Below are positions 1 through 7,958 of a DNA stretch of 64,000 nt, one piece after another (position 1 is the stretch's first letter; the number at the start of each line of letters is the position of its first letter). Origin of the DNA: Planctomycetota bacterium (GTDB lineage Bacteria > Planctomycetota > Planctomycetia > Planctomycetales > Planctomycetaceae); contig JAEZFD010000011.1 of assembly GCA_023417655.1 (NCBI GenBank), forward strand, positions 19,862-83,861, read 5' to 3'. A program made the translations under genes and the position numbers. The notes beneath the pieces were generated by a model. The model had not been told where the DNA came from and made no database searches. It was given only the letters and a program-made list of their open reading frames with translations.

Positions 1-630
1 ATCGGCTGCTTCAACAAGGAGAATCTGGGACTCGCTGGGGTTAATCGAACGGAAGTCATCCTTCAGGCTTCGACGGGAAATTTCAGCGAGTGCTCCTGCC
101 AGTTCCACGCCGGTTGGACCGCCTCCAACAATCACGAACGTCAGCAGGCGTCGGCGAATCTCAGGGTCCGGTTCAAGTTCCGCCCGTTCAAACGCCGTCA
201 GAATTCGTGCCCGCATCTCGGTGGCGTCTTCGACCGTCTTCAATCCCGGGGCAAGCTTCTCCCAGTGATCATTTCCGAAATAGCTGTGCGTCGCTCCTGC
301 AGCCACGACCAGCGTGTCATAAGGAACCTGACCGTCATTCAATTTGACGATGCGGCTAATGGGATCAAGCCCAATGACCTCACCCATATAGACCTGACAG
401 TTCCGCTGCCGGGAGAAGATCTGCCGGAGCGGGGCCGCGATGTTCGCAGGAGAAAGTGCTCCGCCTGCCACCTGATACAGCAGTGGCTGGAAGAGATGAA
501 AGTTGCGTTTGTCGATCAGTTTTACATCGACATCCGCTCGCTTCAGCGTGGAGGTCACCTTGAGCCCCCCAAAGCCGCCGCCGATGACAACGACTTGATG
601 CCGATCAGTTGTTCTGCCTGCTGCAGTCAT
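1..630 (-). CDS. Type II NADH:quinone oxidoreductase (NDH-2), N-terminal part, cut by window edge
   Basis: The frame is open to the first base of the window, so only the first 210 residues are seen. They hold two Rossmann nucleotide-binding sites: VVVIGGGFGG at about residues 13-22 (FAD) and FVIVGGGPTGVE at about 165-176 (NADH). Between them is the sequence RNFHLFQPLLYQVA, typical of NDH-2. The family is a single-subunit, membrane-associated flavoprotein that passes electrons from NADH to quinone without pumping protons. The start is the ATG at 628-630, a few codons ahead of the first beta strand. The C-terminal membrane-anchoring part lies outside the window. Related FAD pyridine-nucleotide oxidoreductases share the fold, but the order and wording of these motifs fit NDH-2 best. 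Confidence 0.9.
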   Translation of the reverse strand, partial: MTAAGRTTDRHQVVVIGGGFGGLKVTSTLKRADVDVKLIDKRNFHLFQPLLYQVAGGALSPANIAAPLRQIFSRQRNCQVYMGEVIGLDPISRIVKLNDGQVPYDTLVVAAGATHSYFGNDHWEKLAPGLKTVEDATEMRARILTAFERAELEPDPEIRRRLLTFVIVGGGPTGVELAGALAEISRRSLKDDFRSINPSESQILLVEAAD

Positions 631-1003
631 TGGAACCTCATGCACCTCAGAAACGTCGGACCAACACTCCCGGTTTCTTGTCAGCACCTCAAACCATCGA
701 GAAGCCATCACCGGATACGACGGGTCCAACCCGCCCGGAGAATCAGTTCAGCTTGGAGTCGAGTCTCTATTCAAAGCCGCAAAATACAAGGTCTGAATGT
801 CGGCCGTCACCGAGATTGACCTCTTTCAGCCAGACAGTTCCTGATGATGTCTGGTTCGTCCGAAGGCATTTTTTCGTCGGGTTTTCCCAATTCAGACGTC
901 AAATAGAATGGGAGTGGTCTCGCTGGAATCGGCGCTACTCTTGCCCCGACAGTTCCTGACCGGATATCACAGCACGATGGGCACTCCGGGAGACCTGTTT
1001 TCG
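631..1003. other. Intergenic region between divergent genes
   Basis: 373 bases between the divergent NDH-2 gene (minus) and the receiver-like gene (plus). It must hold both promoters. I see no convincing gene, repeat or hairpin; the short open frames here have no family features. Confidence 0.5.
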
Positions 1004-1384
1004 ATGGACGCATTCGTTTTCGAACCGACCTCCTTATGGACGGCCGAACTGGAACGGGCTTTCGCCGGCCAGAATCTCGTGAAATTTCGCTGGCATCCTC
1101 ACCGAAAAGACTTCCTCGCCAACGCCGACGTTCCCCGGTTGGCCATCCTGGCTGTCTCCGCAGATGACGACAGCATTGAGCTCATCACCCAACTCCGGCA
1201 GGCGAACCCCTCCGCTGGAATCATCTGCCTTGTGAAAGAAGATGACCACGACTGGGAGGCTCTTGCGAGGGAATGTGGAGCGACAGCGGTTCTCCCCGAC
1301 GTCACCCAAAAGAGCGAGGTGATTGCACTCGTTCGCCGCATGCTGATTCGCGATAGACTCGTGACCAGAGCGTCTCGTAGCTGA
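1004..1384 (+). CDS. Receiver-like (pseudo-REC) protein of unknown function
   Basis: A 126-residue protein whose alternating strands and helices resemble a CheY-like receiver fold: LAILAVSADDDS, then AGIICLVKEDD, then GATAVLPDVTQKSEVIALVRRML, the last resembling the beta5-alpha5 end of response regulators. I do not see the expected phospho-acceptor Asp followed by a conserved small-residue loop, so it may be a degenerate receiver. No output domain follows. The ATG at 1004 is preferred because GGGAG lies at 988-992. Earlier in-frame starts exist at 977 and 908. It stands alone, about 130 bases ahead of an exported protein. Function unknown. Confidence 0.55.
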   Translation: MDAFVFEPTSLWTAELERAFAGQNLVKFRWHPHRKDFLANADVPRLAILAVSADDDSIELITQLRQANPSAGIICLVKEDDHDWEALARECGATAVLPDVTQKSEVIALVRRMLIRDRLVTRASRS

Positions 1385-1517
1385 CCGGCTGCTCCCACAC
1401 GAATGGACGGAAACCGCCCACTGTGTTAAGACGTTAGGAGAATGAGGCCCTTCCATCTCTCTGAAATACAGCTCACAGCTTCTCACTGCAACCAGAGCGC
1501 GCCCCGGGAAAATCCAG

Positions 1518-2639
1518 ATGAAGCCCCTGAACCTGCGGTCAGTCGCGATCGCCTGCATCCTCTTCTTCACAAGCACTCATTCGTCCTTCGCACAGACTCC
1601 GAAATACTCGGCTGATAAAACCCTGCTCGAACTGGACCTGGTCCTACCGGTCGGACTGAGCAGCCCGCTGCTCGCCCAGAGGTGGCGTCAGGATTTCGAA
1701 GCGATTGGAGAATCAGTTCGAATCCGGCAGTTCGTCACCGAAGATCGCCCCGCCCTGACAGAGAAAGGACGCGGACCGTTTCGCATCGTGAAAGCCGTCG
1801 GACTCATCGACCTCGACGGCAAGCTGACCTTTCCGAATCGCTCGTTCTCACCCGGCCAGCCGGCGGAACTGAAGAACTGGATTCAGGAAATCAAGATGTA
1901 CGGCGCACAAGGTTCTCCGGCCGGAATGCCACGCTGGGGCCTGACGGATGCGCAGTATCAGGAACTGCTTAGTCAGCTTTCAACTCCGACCACGGAGTCA
2001 GTTCGCGGGCGGACTTTACAGGCGGCACTGGCCACGCTCCCGTTGCCAGCCACTCTTCCGCTCGTGCCGCACGACACGCTGGAAGTCGCGTGGAAAGAAG
2101 CACAGTCTTCGATGATCCTTGATGAAACACAGGGCCTCGCTACCGGAACCAGCCTGGCCTATCTGCTCTCCCAGCAGGGATTCAGCTTTCGACCGGAGCG
2201 ACTTCCGGATGGAAAAATCCAATTAATGGTGGTTTCATCCGCCGAGATCAGCGAACACTGGCCGATCGGGAAGAGCGCTGACAACGGCCGTCCCAGAAAC
2301 GAGCTCTTCCCGGAACTCTTCACAACATTTGAGATGGGGATTCAGAAGTCCCCACTGACGGATGTGCTCGATGCCATCGAAGAACGATCAGGGGTCCGCC
2401 TGCTGATCGATCGACAGGCTGCGATAACCAAAGGTTTGAATCCTGACGAAATCCTTGTCGCTTATCCGGTCAAGAAGCGAACCGCGTGGTCACTCATCCT
2501 CAGTGCTGTGATTACCAACGCACACATGTCGATGAGTTATCAGCAGGACGATGCCGGGAAAGGGTTCATCTGGATTGTCCCCTTTGCCCATTACACTCCG
2601 CCAACTCGACCGATGACTCCGACTCAGCCGAAGCCGTAG
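1518..2639 (+). CDS. Exported protein with secretin N-terminal (STN)-like C-terminal domain
   Basis: 373 residues. The N-terminus is a clear Sec signal peptide (KPLNLR, a hydrophobic core, then a cut near SSFAQ at residue 26). The middle matches no family I recognise. Residues about 265-355 have the pattern of a short secretin/TonB N-terminal (STN) domain: PLTDVLDAIEERSGVRLLID, then a strand-rich stretch ending in GKGFIWIVPF. STN domains are periplasmic and sit at the front of secretins and TonB-dependent receptors, but no such barrel follows. It is probably a free-standing periplasmic protein. The next gene is convergent, with 40 bases between the stops. The STN assignment is an inference from pattern only. 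Confidence 0.7.
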   Translation: MKPLNLRSVAIACILFFTSTHSSFAQTPKYSADKTLLELDLVLPVGLSSPLLAQRWRQDFEAIGESVRIRQFVTEDRPALTEKGRGPFRIVKAVGLIDLDGKLTFPNRSFSPGQPAELKNWIQEIKMYGAQGSPAGMPRWGLTDAQYQELLSQLSTPTTESVRGRTLQAALATLPLPATLPLVPHDTLEVAWKEAQSSMILDETQGLATGTSLAYLLSQQGFSFRPERLPDGKIQLMVVSSAEISEHWPIGKSADNGRPRNELFPELFTTFEMGIQKSPLTDVLDAIEERSGVRLLIDRQAAITKGLNPDEILVAYPVKKRTAWSLILSAVITNAHMSMSYQQDDAGKGFIWIVPFAHYTPPTRPMTPTQPKP

Positions 2640-2679
2640 CCTCGTCGGAGTTCAATCACCAAGATCACCCTGCCGCTCA

Positions 2680-3738
2680 CTAGCGCACCACATTCAAGCG
2701 CCGCGGTGACTGAGGAAATTGCTCTGCAGCCGTTTGAACCTGAGGCTCCGAAGGTGCCACAGCCGCAGGAGTCGGCTCGATCTCGTTTACCTTCACAGGG
2801 GGCGCGGCGGCAACCTGTTCGGCCTTGGCAGTCTCGGCAGCTACAGAAGCAGGTGAAGCTTCAGCGAGTGAAACCCCCACTTGCTCGGCCTGCTGGAGCT
2901 TCTCCAAGAGAGAGACTGACGTCACTCTCAGATCCGTGACTCGAGCGGATGCCGATTCTGTCACACGGGGAATAACAGTTCGCAGAATCGAACCGAACCA
3001 GCTCCGCGTTTCATTTGATGGGGAGGATTCAACTTTTCCATCCGCGGAGATCGGACCCTGCGACATGGGAACGACATCAGGCAGCGCCGCTGTTGGCCCC
3101 GAATCCACAGACGGTTGTAGATCAGCAGGGACTGGCACCGGGACCCCGGGGATTGGGGCCGTTTCCATCGGGGCAGCCGACACAGGAGCGACTGAACTGG
3201 AGTGCGTTGTTGATTCCGGAACTGCAACCGGAGCGACCACGGGCTCCACTGCCATCGGGTTCACTGGATCAGCGGAACTCGTCGTACCCGCTCCTTTAGA
3301 GTGAACGAGACTTAACGGTTCAATCCGTGCAGTCCTCAGCATGGCCTCACCATGAGCAGTGGGCTGCGGCCAGCTGGGCGCCGATGTCGGCACGACGGAG
3401 TAAGGATGCGGGGTCGGTTGCACAGGATGTGGCTGTGCCGTGGGCATCACCTGGTGTTTTGGAACTGGACTCGCAGCCGGATTCGCTGGACGCGCCAAAC
3501 CGTCCCGAACCAGAAGGTCCCGCCGCCCTGCTTTCACGACCGCCTCTGCCAGTTCAGGGAACTGTTCCCACATGGCAGGATTCCACTCTCTCACATCCAC
3601 ATAGGCACTTCTGAGTGGCGCCTGATGCACGCGAGAAATCATCAACACCCGTTCTGGTGTACGGATCACGTGATACTGTGTCGCCACAAGCGTTGCGATG
3701 GCGCCGACGGTGATTCCAGCTGCAAACGATTTCAACAT
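2680..3738 (-). CDS. Membrane-anchored Pro/Ala/Val-rich protein of unknown function
   Basis: 352 residues. One hydrophobic segment lies at residues 4-22 (LKSFAAGITVGAIATLVATQY), probably an uncleaved anchor. A short folded-looking part follows (residues 30-80, including EWNPAMWEQFPELAEAVVKAGRRDLLV). The rest is a long low-complexity region rich in Pro, Ala, Val and Ser, as in a periplasmic spacer. The start is well supported: GGAGGT stands five bases ahead of the ATG. No catalytic motif is visible and I do not recognise the family. An anchor plus a long disordered tail would suit a cell-envelope linker, but that is a guess. Confidence 0.7.
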   Translation of the reverse strand: MLKSFAAGITVGAIATLVATQYHVIRTPERVLMISRVHQAPLRSAYVDVREWNPAMWEQFPELAEAVVKAGRRDLLVRDGLARPANPAASPVPKHQVMPTAQPHPVQPTPHPYSVVPTSAPSWPQPTAHGEAMLRTARIEPLSLVHSKGAGTTSSADPVNPMAVEPVVAPVAVPESTTHSSSVAPVSAAPMETAPIPGVPVPVPADLQPSVDSGPTAALPDVVPMSQGPISADGKVESSPSNETRSWFGSILRTVIPRVTESASARVTDLRVTSVSLLEKLQQAEQVGVSLAEASPASVAAETAKAEQVAAAPPVKVNEIEPTPAAVAPSEPQVQTAAEQFPQSPRRLNVVR

Positions 3739-4208
3739 GGGTGACCTCCAGAATACGCAGCCCCCGGTTGAAAAAAATTCGACCGCAATCTCGGAGGCTG
3801 TCGCGGCAGGGACACTTCGTTTCGCAGAGAAGAAAAGCGATCAGTACGATGTCGCCAACAGATCAGTGACCTGAGGACACCGCATGAAGCTTCTCTCTGG
3901 TTCCCAGATTTTTCCGCGATGCGAATGCGGACGGCTGACAAGGTGAGTTCTTCAGAGTGTCGGCAGAGCGATCATGTTGATCTGGCCCGTCCGGTTCTCC
4001 TCGACATCACCGCAACCGTATCACATGGCAGATCAGCGGCCGGGGAAACGCATCTGAGGCAGCATTGAATTCCTGAATCAAAATCCCGAGCGCCGTCCAG
4101 CTCTTAAAAGAATCCGCCTCACCGCGATCAGATCAGATTCACAAAACCCCAAACTCGACCCAGCCCCGCAGACAGGCAGCATCCAGAAGCTCGACAATAC
4201 TCGGAACC
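3739..4208. other. Intergenic region, no gene seen
   Basis: 470 bases between the Pro-rich anchored protein and the biotin ligase, both on minus. The only open frame (about 69 codons) lacks features of a real protein. The region should carry the promoter of the 2680-3738 gene and the 3' end of the ligase transcript. No strong hairpin was found. Confidence 0.4.
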
Positions 4209-4976
4209 TCAATTGAGCGTGATGAGCCCTGCCAGGACGCGTTGTGGTCCATGCTCTGTCAGCAGCCGCAGAGCACCGTCGTCATCAACCCCCTGACAGG
4301 TCCCAGAGACATCAGCCCCGGCTTCACTCACGGTGATGAATCGCCCAGTGAGGTAACACCGTTCCCGAATCCGCTGGATCATCCCGGCAGAATCTTCGGC
4401 GAGATGGGTAAACTCCAATTCAAGCTGCTGCAGCACTGAAACCAGAACGTCCGTCCGATCGTGCAATGAACCCGTTTCGTCCACTAGAGACGTGGCGGTT
4501 CCACGAATTTCTTCCGGAGCACCGATGAGCGAGTTGTTCACATTCAACCCAATCCCGACGACAACGGCGCCTGACTGAGAAGGGTGAGTTTCCAGCAGAA
4601 TCCCACAGACTTTTTTTCCGTCCAGATAAACGTCATTCGGCCATTTGATGCGAACGTCAGCTCCCGGCACCCGGCCAGAAACGGCCTGACTCATTGCCAG
4701 TCCCGTTGCGAGCCCCATCAGCGGCCATTTCTCTGGAGGCACCCCCCACTGCATTGGGGAAACAAGCAGCGAAAACGTCAAGGCCCCTTGCTGAGACCAC
4801 CAGCGTTTGACTCCGCGTCCGCGCCCCTGAATCTGTTCGTTCGCACCCACTAGATAAGGGAGAAGCTTGCCTTCCCCATCAGACTGCAGCAGGAAGGTGT
4901 TTGTGGAATCGATCGAGTCAAACCAGTCTGCCTGGCGAATGAACGTCTGGTCGATGACCGAATCAATGCGGATCAC
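4209..4976 (-). CDS. birA: Biotin--[acetyl-CoA-carboxylase] ligase
   Basis: A 255-residue biotin protein ligase. It makes biotinyl-5'-AMP from biotin and ATP and moves biotin to the carrier lysine of biotin-dependent carboxylases. The core motifs are present: GRGRGVKRW at residues 51-59 (biotin/AMP-binding loop), KWPNDVYLDGKKVCGIL at 111-127, then VVGIGLNVN. The C-terminal SH3-like domain follows (GRFITVSEAGADVSG to RVLAGLITLN). There is no N-terminal winged-helix domain, so this is a group I ligase that cannot act as the BirA repressor. The only plausible start is a GTG at 4974-4976 with no clear Shine-Dalgarno sequence. Confidence 0.93.
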   Translation of the reverse strand: MIRIDSVIDQTFIRQADWFDSIDSTNTFLLQSDGEGKLLPYLVGANEQIQGRGRGVKRWWSQQGALTFSLLVSPMQWGVPPEKWPLMGLATGLAMSQAVSGRVPGADVRIKWPNDVYLDGKKVCGILLETHPSQSGAVVVGIGLNVNNSLIGAPEEIRGTATSLVDETGSLHDRTDVLVSVLQQLELEFTHLAEDSAGMIQRIRERCYLTGRFITVSEAGADVSGTCQGVDDDGALRLLTEHGPQRVLAGLITLN

Positions 4977-5347
4977 AGGAGGAGTTTCATCTCTGAACAG
5001 TCAGCAGGATTTTTCAGCAAGGGACCTTCCGCGACCGACGGCCCCCTCCCGGGACAAAGCGGGATTGTTTCACATACGCGACCGCACCGTAAAGTCAGAC
5101 GCAAGGCCCACCGCCAAACCCGGACCAACTCAGCGGTCCACGGTCGCAACTGCGCGAAGCCCGCAAGAAAGCAGTGCCAGGAAACCTGACCCCAAAAAAA
5201 GAAACGGCGGCATCCTGCCGCCGTCAGATCCCCCCGGGAAGAGGGATGTTTAAGTTGTACTGCATCGCCGCAATCGCCCGGAGTCATTTTTCTCCAACGC
5301 GTCAGTACCTACTGGGAATTGATCGCCAGCGGTGCTGATCGGACGAC
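4977..5347. other. Intergenic region with a minus-strand terminator
   Basis: 371 bases between the biotin ligase and a small unknown gene, both on minus. It contains the strong terminator at 5194-5224, which separates their transcripts. The rest should hold the ligase promoter. No gene is evident. Confidence 0.5.
5194..5224 (-). terminator. Rho-independent terminator
   Basis: A perfect 9-bp stem (5204-5212 with 5216-5224) closes a 3-base loop. On the minus strand it is followed by GTTTC and seven T. It ends the transcript of the small gene at 5348-5599. Confidence 0.85.
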
Positions 5348-5599
5348 TCAGTTCAATTCTGCCGCGCTCATGCCATCGTCATCCGCTTCAGGAGACTGGT
5401 CTTCTTCCCAGACGTGGAACGCTTCGTAGAGATCAGAGGAAACAAGAACAGCCTGCTGCTTTCCGATCACCATATTGATCGTTGTCGCCCCCAAGGCACA
5501 ACGAAGTTCCCGCAACAGGGGAAGAGGGGCCATCAGAGTATTCTGGGGAAGATCCCGGCATTCCTGAAGATCCAAGCAGGCCAAATCTGGCAATGACAT
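5348..5599 (-). CDS. Small acidic protein of unknown function
   Basis: 83 residues starting MSLPDLACLDLQECRDLP. The middle contains ATTINMVIGKQQAVLVSSDLYEAF and the C-terminus is acidic (EEDQSPEADDDGMSAAEL). The start is fixed by AGGAGT seven bases ahead of the ATG; the frame stays open further upstream, but without such a site. A strong terminator lies about 120 bases after the stop, so this is a complete small transcription unit. There is no signal peptide or membrane segment. The hydrophobic strand followed by SSDLYEAF faintly recalls Phd-type antitoxins, but no toxin gene is next to it, so I make no call. Confidence 0.6.
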   Translation of the reverse strand: MSLPDLACLDLQECRDLPQNTLMAPLPLLRELRCALGATTINMVIGKQQAVLVSSDLYEAFHVWEEDQSPEADDDGMSAAELN

Positions 5600-6152
5600 G
5601 AAATGACTCCTGAGACCCGATTTTTGATTGGTGAGTGGCTTCTGGCGTCCAAGATTGCCGGATGCCACCACGTGATGGCGAAAAGCGTCGTGTTGACGCA
5701 GTACTGACAAAGTTGAAGGTCGTCACATCATTCTGTGCCAGGCGGGATTGAATCAGGCATGGCAGTGACTTCAAAGGTCATATTCACGCGACTCGCAAGT
5801 TTCTTCAATGTTTCTTCCCACTCCTGCACCGAATTCCAGAAATGCCCCGTCCAGCGCAGCAGTTAAGAAGGATCTAACCGTCGAGCGAACTGGAGAGCTT
5901 GGGAGGAATAGGACGCGCTTCTGCGAATTTAGGGGCTTCCTAACGGCCGCATCTCATCGCTCGCGAAGTAAGCCTGACAACGTTGAGTTGCATTTGCGGA
6001 TTTTGTGGACTCTCCTATGCTGTAGGCAGCAATTGCCCTCCCCGCTGTCCCTGCCCCACTGAGGCGTGATTGAGCACCGCCTGCAAAGCATGTCGCTGCG
6101 ACTCCGACATCACGCCTGACAGCTCCTCACGCCGGAAGGAAGTGAAAGCCAC
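5600..6152. other. Intergenic region between divergent genes
   Basis: 553 bases between the small minus-strand gene and the plus-strand LRR gene. The 84-codon open frame at 5808-6062 has composition unlike a real protein. The region should hold two divergent promoters. No repeat or strong hairpin was seen. Confidence 0.45.
5606..5611 (-). promoter_or_regulatory. Shine-Dalgarno site that decides the start of the small gene
   Basis: AGGAGT on the minus strand, seven bases ahead of the ATG at 5597-5599. It argues against the longer 120-codon reading. Confidence 0.75.
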
Positions 6153-6980
6153 ATGAGCCAGTTCAGTTTGAAACTGCTGTTAGCTGCGATGTTTTTAGCG
6201 GCCGGCAATCAGGCCAGCATTCACGCTGCGGATCCGAAACCCTCGAGCCCCGAAGCAATTGCAGCGATTCGCAAGGCCGGCGGAAACGTCATGCCGCTCG
6301 CGCAGAATGACCCCCGGCTCGATGTCTCACTGCATCTGGCAGGTCAGGCCGCCGATGACGCCGTCGTCGCCAAGGTCGCGGAACTGACCGATGTCACCTG
6401 GCTGAATCTTGCCGGAACGAAGGTGACCGATGATGGCCTGAAGTCTTTGTCAGGACTGAAAACCCTGGAAAAGCTCCACCTGGAACGCACCGGCATCACC
6501 GACGCCGGGTTGGTTCATCTCGCTCCACTGGAGAACCTGACGTACCTGAATCTCTATGGAACCAAGGTGACCGATGCCGGACTGAAGCACCTGAAGGGCC
6601 TGAAAAAACTGAACCAGCTCTATGTCTGGCAGACCGGTATCACGCCTGAAGGGATCAAGACTCTGAATGCAGAGTTTCCAAAACTGAAGGTCATTGGTGA
6701 GGCCGCTCCGTTCACTCCTCCTCCAAAACCAGAGGAGAAGAAACCGGAAGAAAAGAAGCCTGCTGACGCCAAAAAGCCTGAGGAAAAGAAGCCGGAAGCC
6801 AAACCGGAAGAGAAGAAGGCCGAGCCAAAACCTCAGCCGAAACCCGAAGAGAAAAAACCGGAAACGAAGCCCGAAGAAAAGAAGCCAGAGCCAAGACCGG
6901 AAGCAAAGCCCGAGCCGAAGCCTGAAGAGAAAAAGCCAGAGGCGAAGCCGGAAGAGAAACCCGCTCCCGAAAAGAAGTAA
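6153..6980 (+). CDS. Exported leucine-rich-repeat protein with a Lys/Glu/Pro repeat tail
   Basis: 275 residues: a signal peptide (residues 1-25, cut near SIHAAD) and a short lead. Next come three to four cysteine-free leucine-rich repeats at about residues 75-175 with the phrase LxxLxLxxTxVTDAGL (for example NLTYLNLYGTKVTDAGLKHL). The last 85 residues are a low-complexity tail built from PEEKKPE units. This type of repeat is abundant in planctomycete exported proteins and usually mediates protein contacts. The highly charged tail is likely extended and may bind the envelope or nucleic acid; that is inference. A strong terminator follows 60 bases after the stop, so the gene is probably monocistronic. 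Confidence 0.85.
   Translation: MSQFSLKLLLAAMFLAAGNQASIHAADPKPSSPEAIAAIRKAGGNVMPLAQNDPRLDVSLHLAGQAADDAVVAKVAELTDVTWLNLAGTKVTDDGLKSLSGLKTLEKLHLERTGITDAGLVHLAPLENLTYLNLYGTKVTDAGLKHLKGLKKLNQLYVWQTGITPEGIKTLNAEFPKLKVIGEAAPFTPPPKPEEKKPEEKKPADAKKPEEKKPEAKPEEKKAEPKPQPKPEEKKPETKPEEKKPEPRPEAKPEPKPEEKKPEAKPEEKPAPEKK
6724..6978 (+). repeat. Low-complexity coding repeat (PEEKKPE-type units)
   Basis: Degenerate purine-rich repeats coding Pro-Glu-Glu-Lys-Lys-Pro and variants (PKPEEKK, PEAKPEEK, PEPKPE) in tandem to the C-terminus of the LRR protein. Such tracts often change length between strains. Confidence 0.8.
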
Positions 6981-7039
6981 GCTCCTTCGCGAGCGATTCA
7001 GGCCGCTTGCGTCGAACAGGCTCACTGCTGACAACATGC

Positions 7040-7072
7040 AACGACCGGTCTTTTATAAGACCGGTCGTTTTT
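7040..7072 (+). terminator. Rho-independent terminator
   Basis: A 12-bp perfect stem (7041-7052 with 7057-7068), a TTAT loop, then TTTT. It follows the LRR gene. Confidence 0.9.
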
Positions 7073-7244
7073 GTCTGTCATCCCATCGGAATGATCCCAC
7101 CGCCGGAATCCCTCTTGGAGCATTCCGGAGTTCTGCCTAAACTCCCCCCGCAATCTCCGCAGACGTGATTCAATCGAATCTCCTGCAAAGATTCCTGCCT
7201 CGTGTTCCCGTCATCGCTGAGTCCCTTCCGTTACTGACAGTGTG

Positions 7245-7667
7245 ATGCGTCAGTCTTCCCGAATCTCCTGCTGGGTCATCTGCTGCCTGATGCTGCCTGC
7301 ATTGACAGGTTGCGTCAGCCGTCGGCTCACGATCCGTTCCGATCCCCCGGGAGCACTGGTAGAAGTCGACGGAAAGCGGGTTGGACTCACGCCCGTCTCG
7401 ATGGACTTCACCTATTACGGGACCCGGGAATTCACGCTGTCACACCCCGGATTCGAAACCCTTACGGTGCAGCAACCCGTCCGACGTCCGTTCTATCAGA
7501 CGGTCCCGCTGGACTTCTTCACGAATCACTTCCTGCCTGGGAGAATCACCGACCGGCACGACTTCACTTACGTGCTGCAACCGCGAGTTGTTCCGATCGA
7601 CGAAGAACAGAATCTCATTAAGCGCGGCCGGAATTTTCGCTCCCAGTCACAGGTCGGGCTGCCGTAG
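7245..7667 (+). CDS. PEGA-domain lipoprotein
   Basis: 140 residues. The N-terminus ends in the lipobox LTGC (acylated Cys near residue 22), so the protein should be lipid-anchored. A PEGA domain follows: RLTIRSDPPGALVEVDGKRVGLTPVSMDF, in which the PPGA...V..G...G.TP pattern is diagnostic, then FTLSHPGFETLTV. PEGA domains are small beta folds found on envelope proteins. The remainder (FTNHFLPGRITDRHDFTYVLQP) is conserved-looking but unknown. A GTG three bases earlier is also possible. The gene stands between two terminators and is probably transcribed alone. Confidence 0.85.
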   Translation: MRQSSRISCWVICCLMLPALTGCVSRRLTIRSDPPGALVEVDGKRVGLTPVSMDFTYYGTREFTLSHPGFETLTVQQPVRRPFYQTVPLDFFTNHFLPGRITDRHDFTYVLQPRVVPIDEEQNLIKRGRNFRSQSQVGLP

Positions 7668-7702
7668 AGCGAAGCGTCCCTTGTATGGCGACCTGCACCA
7701 AA

Positions 7703-7805
7703 GAAATTCAAAATCGGAAATCTCGAAATTCAAAACTGTCGGGCAGCGAGCCTGACGGGGATCTTGCGACTTCAGATTCTTTCGAACTGGATGCTTTGAA
7801 TTTCA
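7703..7805. repeat. Short direct and inverted AT-rich repeats
   Basis: GAAATTCAAAA occurs at 7703-7713 and again at 7725-7735. Its inverted core TTGAATTTC occurs at 7797-7805. They lie in the intergenic region after the PEGA lipoprotein and could form a long-range hairpin. Confidence 0.45.
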
Positions 7806-7885
7806 GGTTTCACTCGCGTCACGCCGCGGCCATTTCCCCTGCCGTCTGATGAGCCCGCCGATTCGGCTCTAACTCCGCGATTCAA

Positions 7886-7937
7886 ACGGAAACGGCACGC
7901 TGTTCATTTCTGAACGACGTGCCGTTTCCGTGTTTTT
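7886..7937. terminator. Hairpin terminator between convergent genes
   Basis: A 14-bp perfect stem (7886-7899 with 7918-7931) has an inner GTTCA/TGAAC extension. On plus it is followed by GTTTTT. It lies between the PEGA gene (plus) and glmS (minus) and probably serves both, with the better T-run on plus. Confidence 0.75.
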
Positions 7938-7958
7938 GACGGTATGACGCGGCGAGCG

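Noticed and set aside
4973..5287. A 104-codon minus-strand frame
   Set aside because: It runs through a strong terminator hairpin and has no family features.
5348..5599. Antitoxin of a toxin-antitoxin pair
   Set aside because: A faint Phd-like phrase only; no toxin-sized gene lies next to it and a terminator isolates it.
5808..6062. An 84-codon open frame
   Set aside because: Composition unlike a protein and no signal or ribosome site; it lies in the promoter region of the LRR gene.
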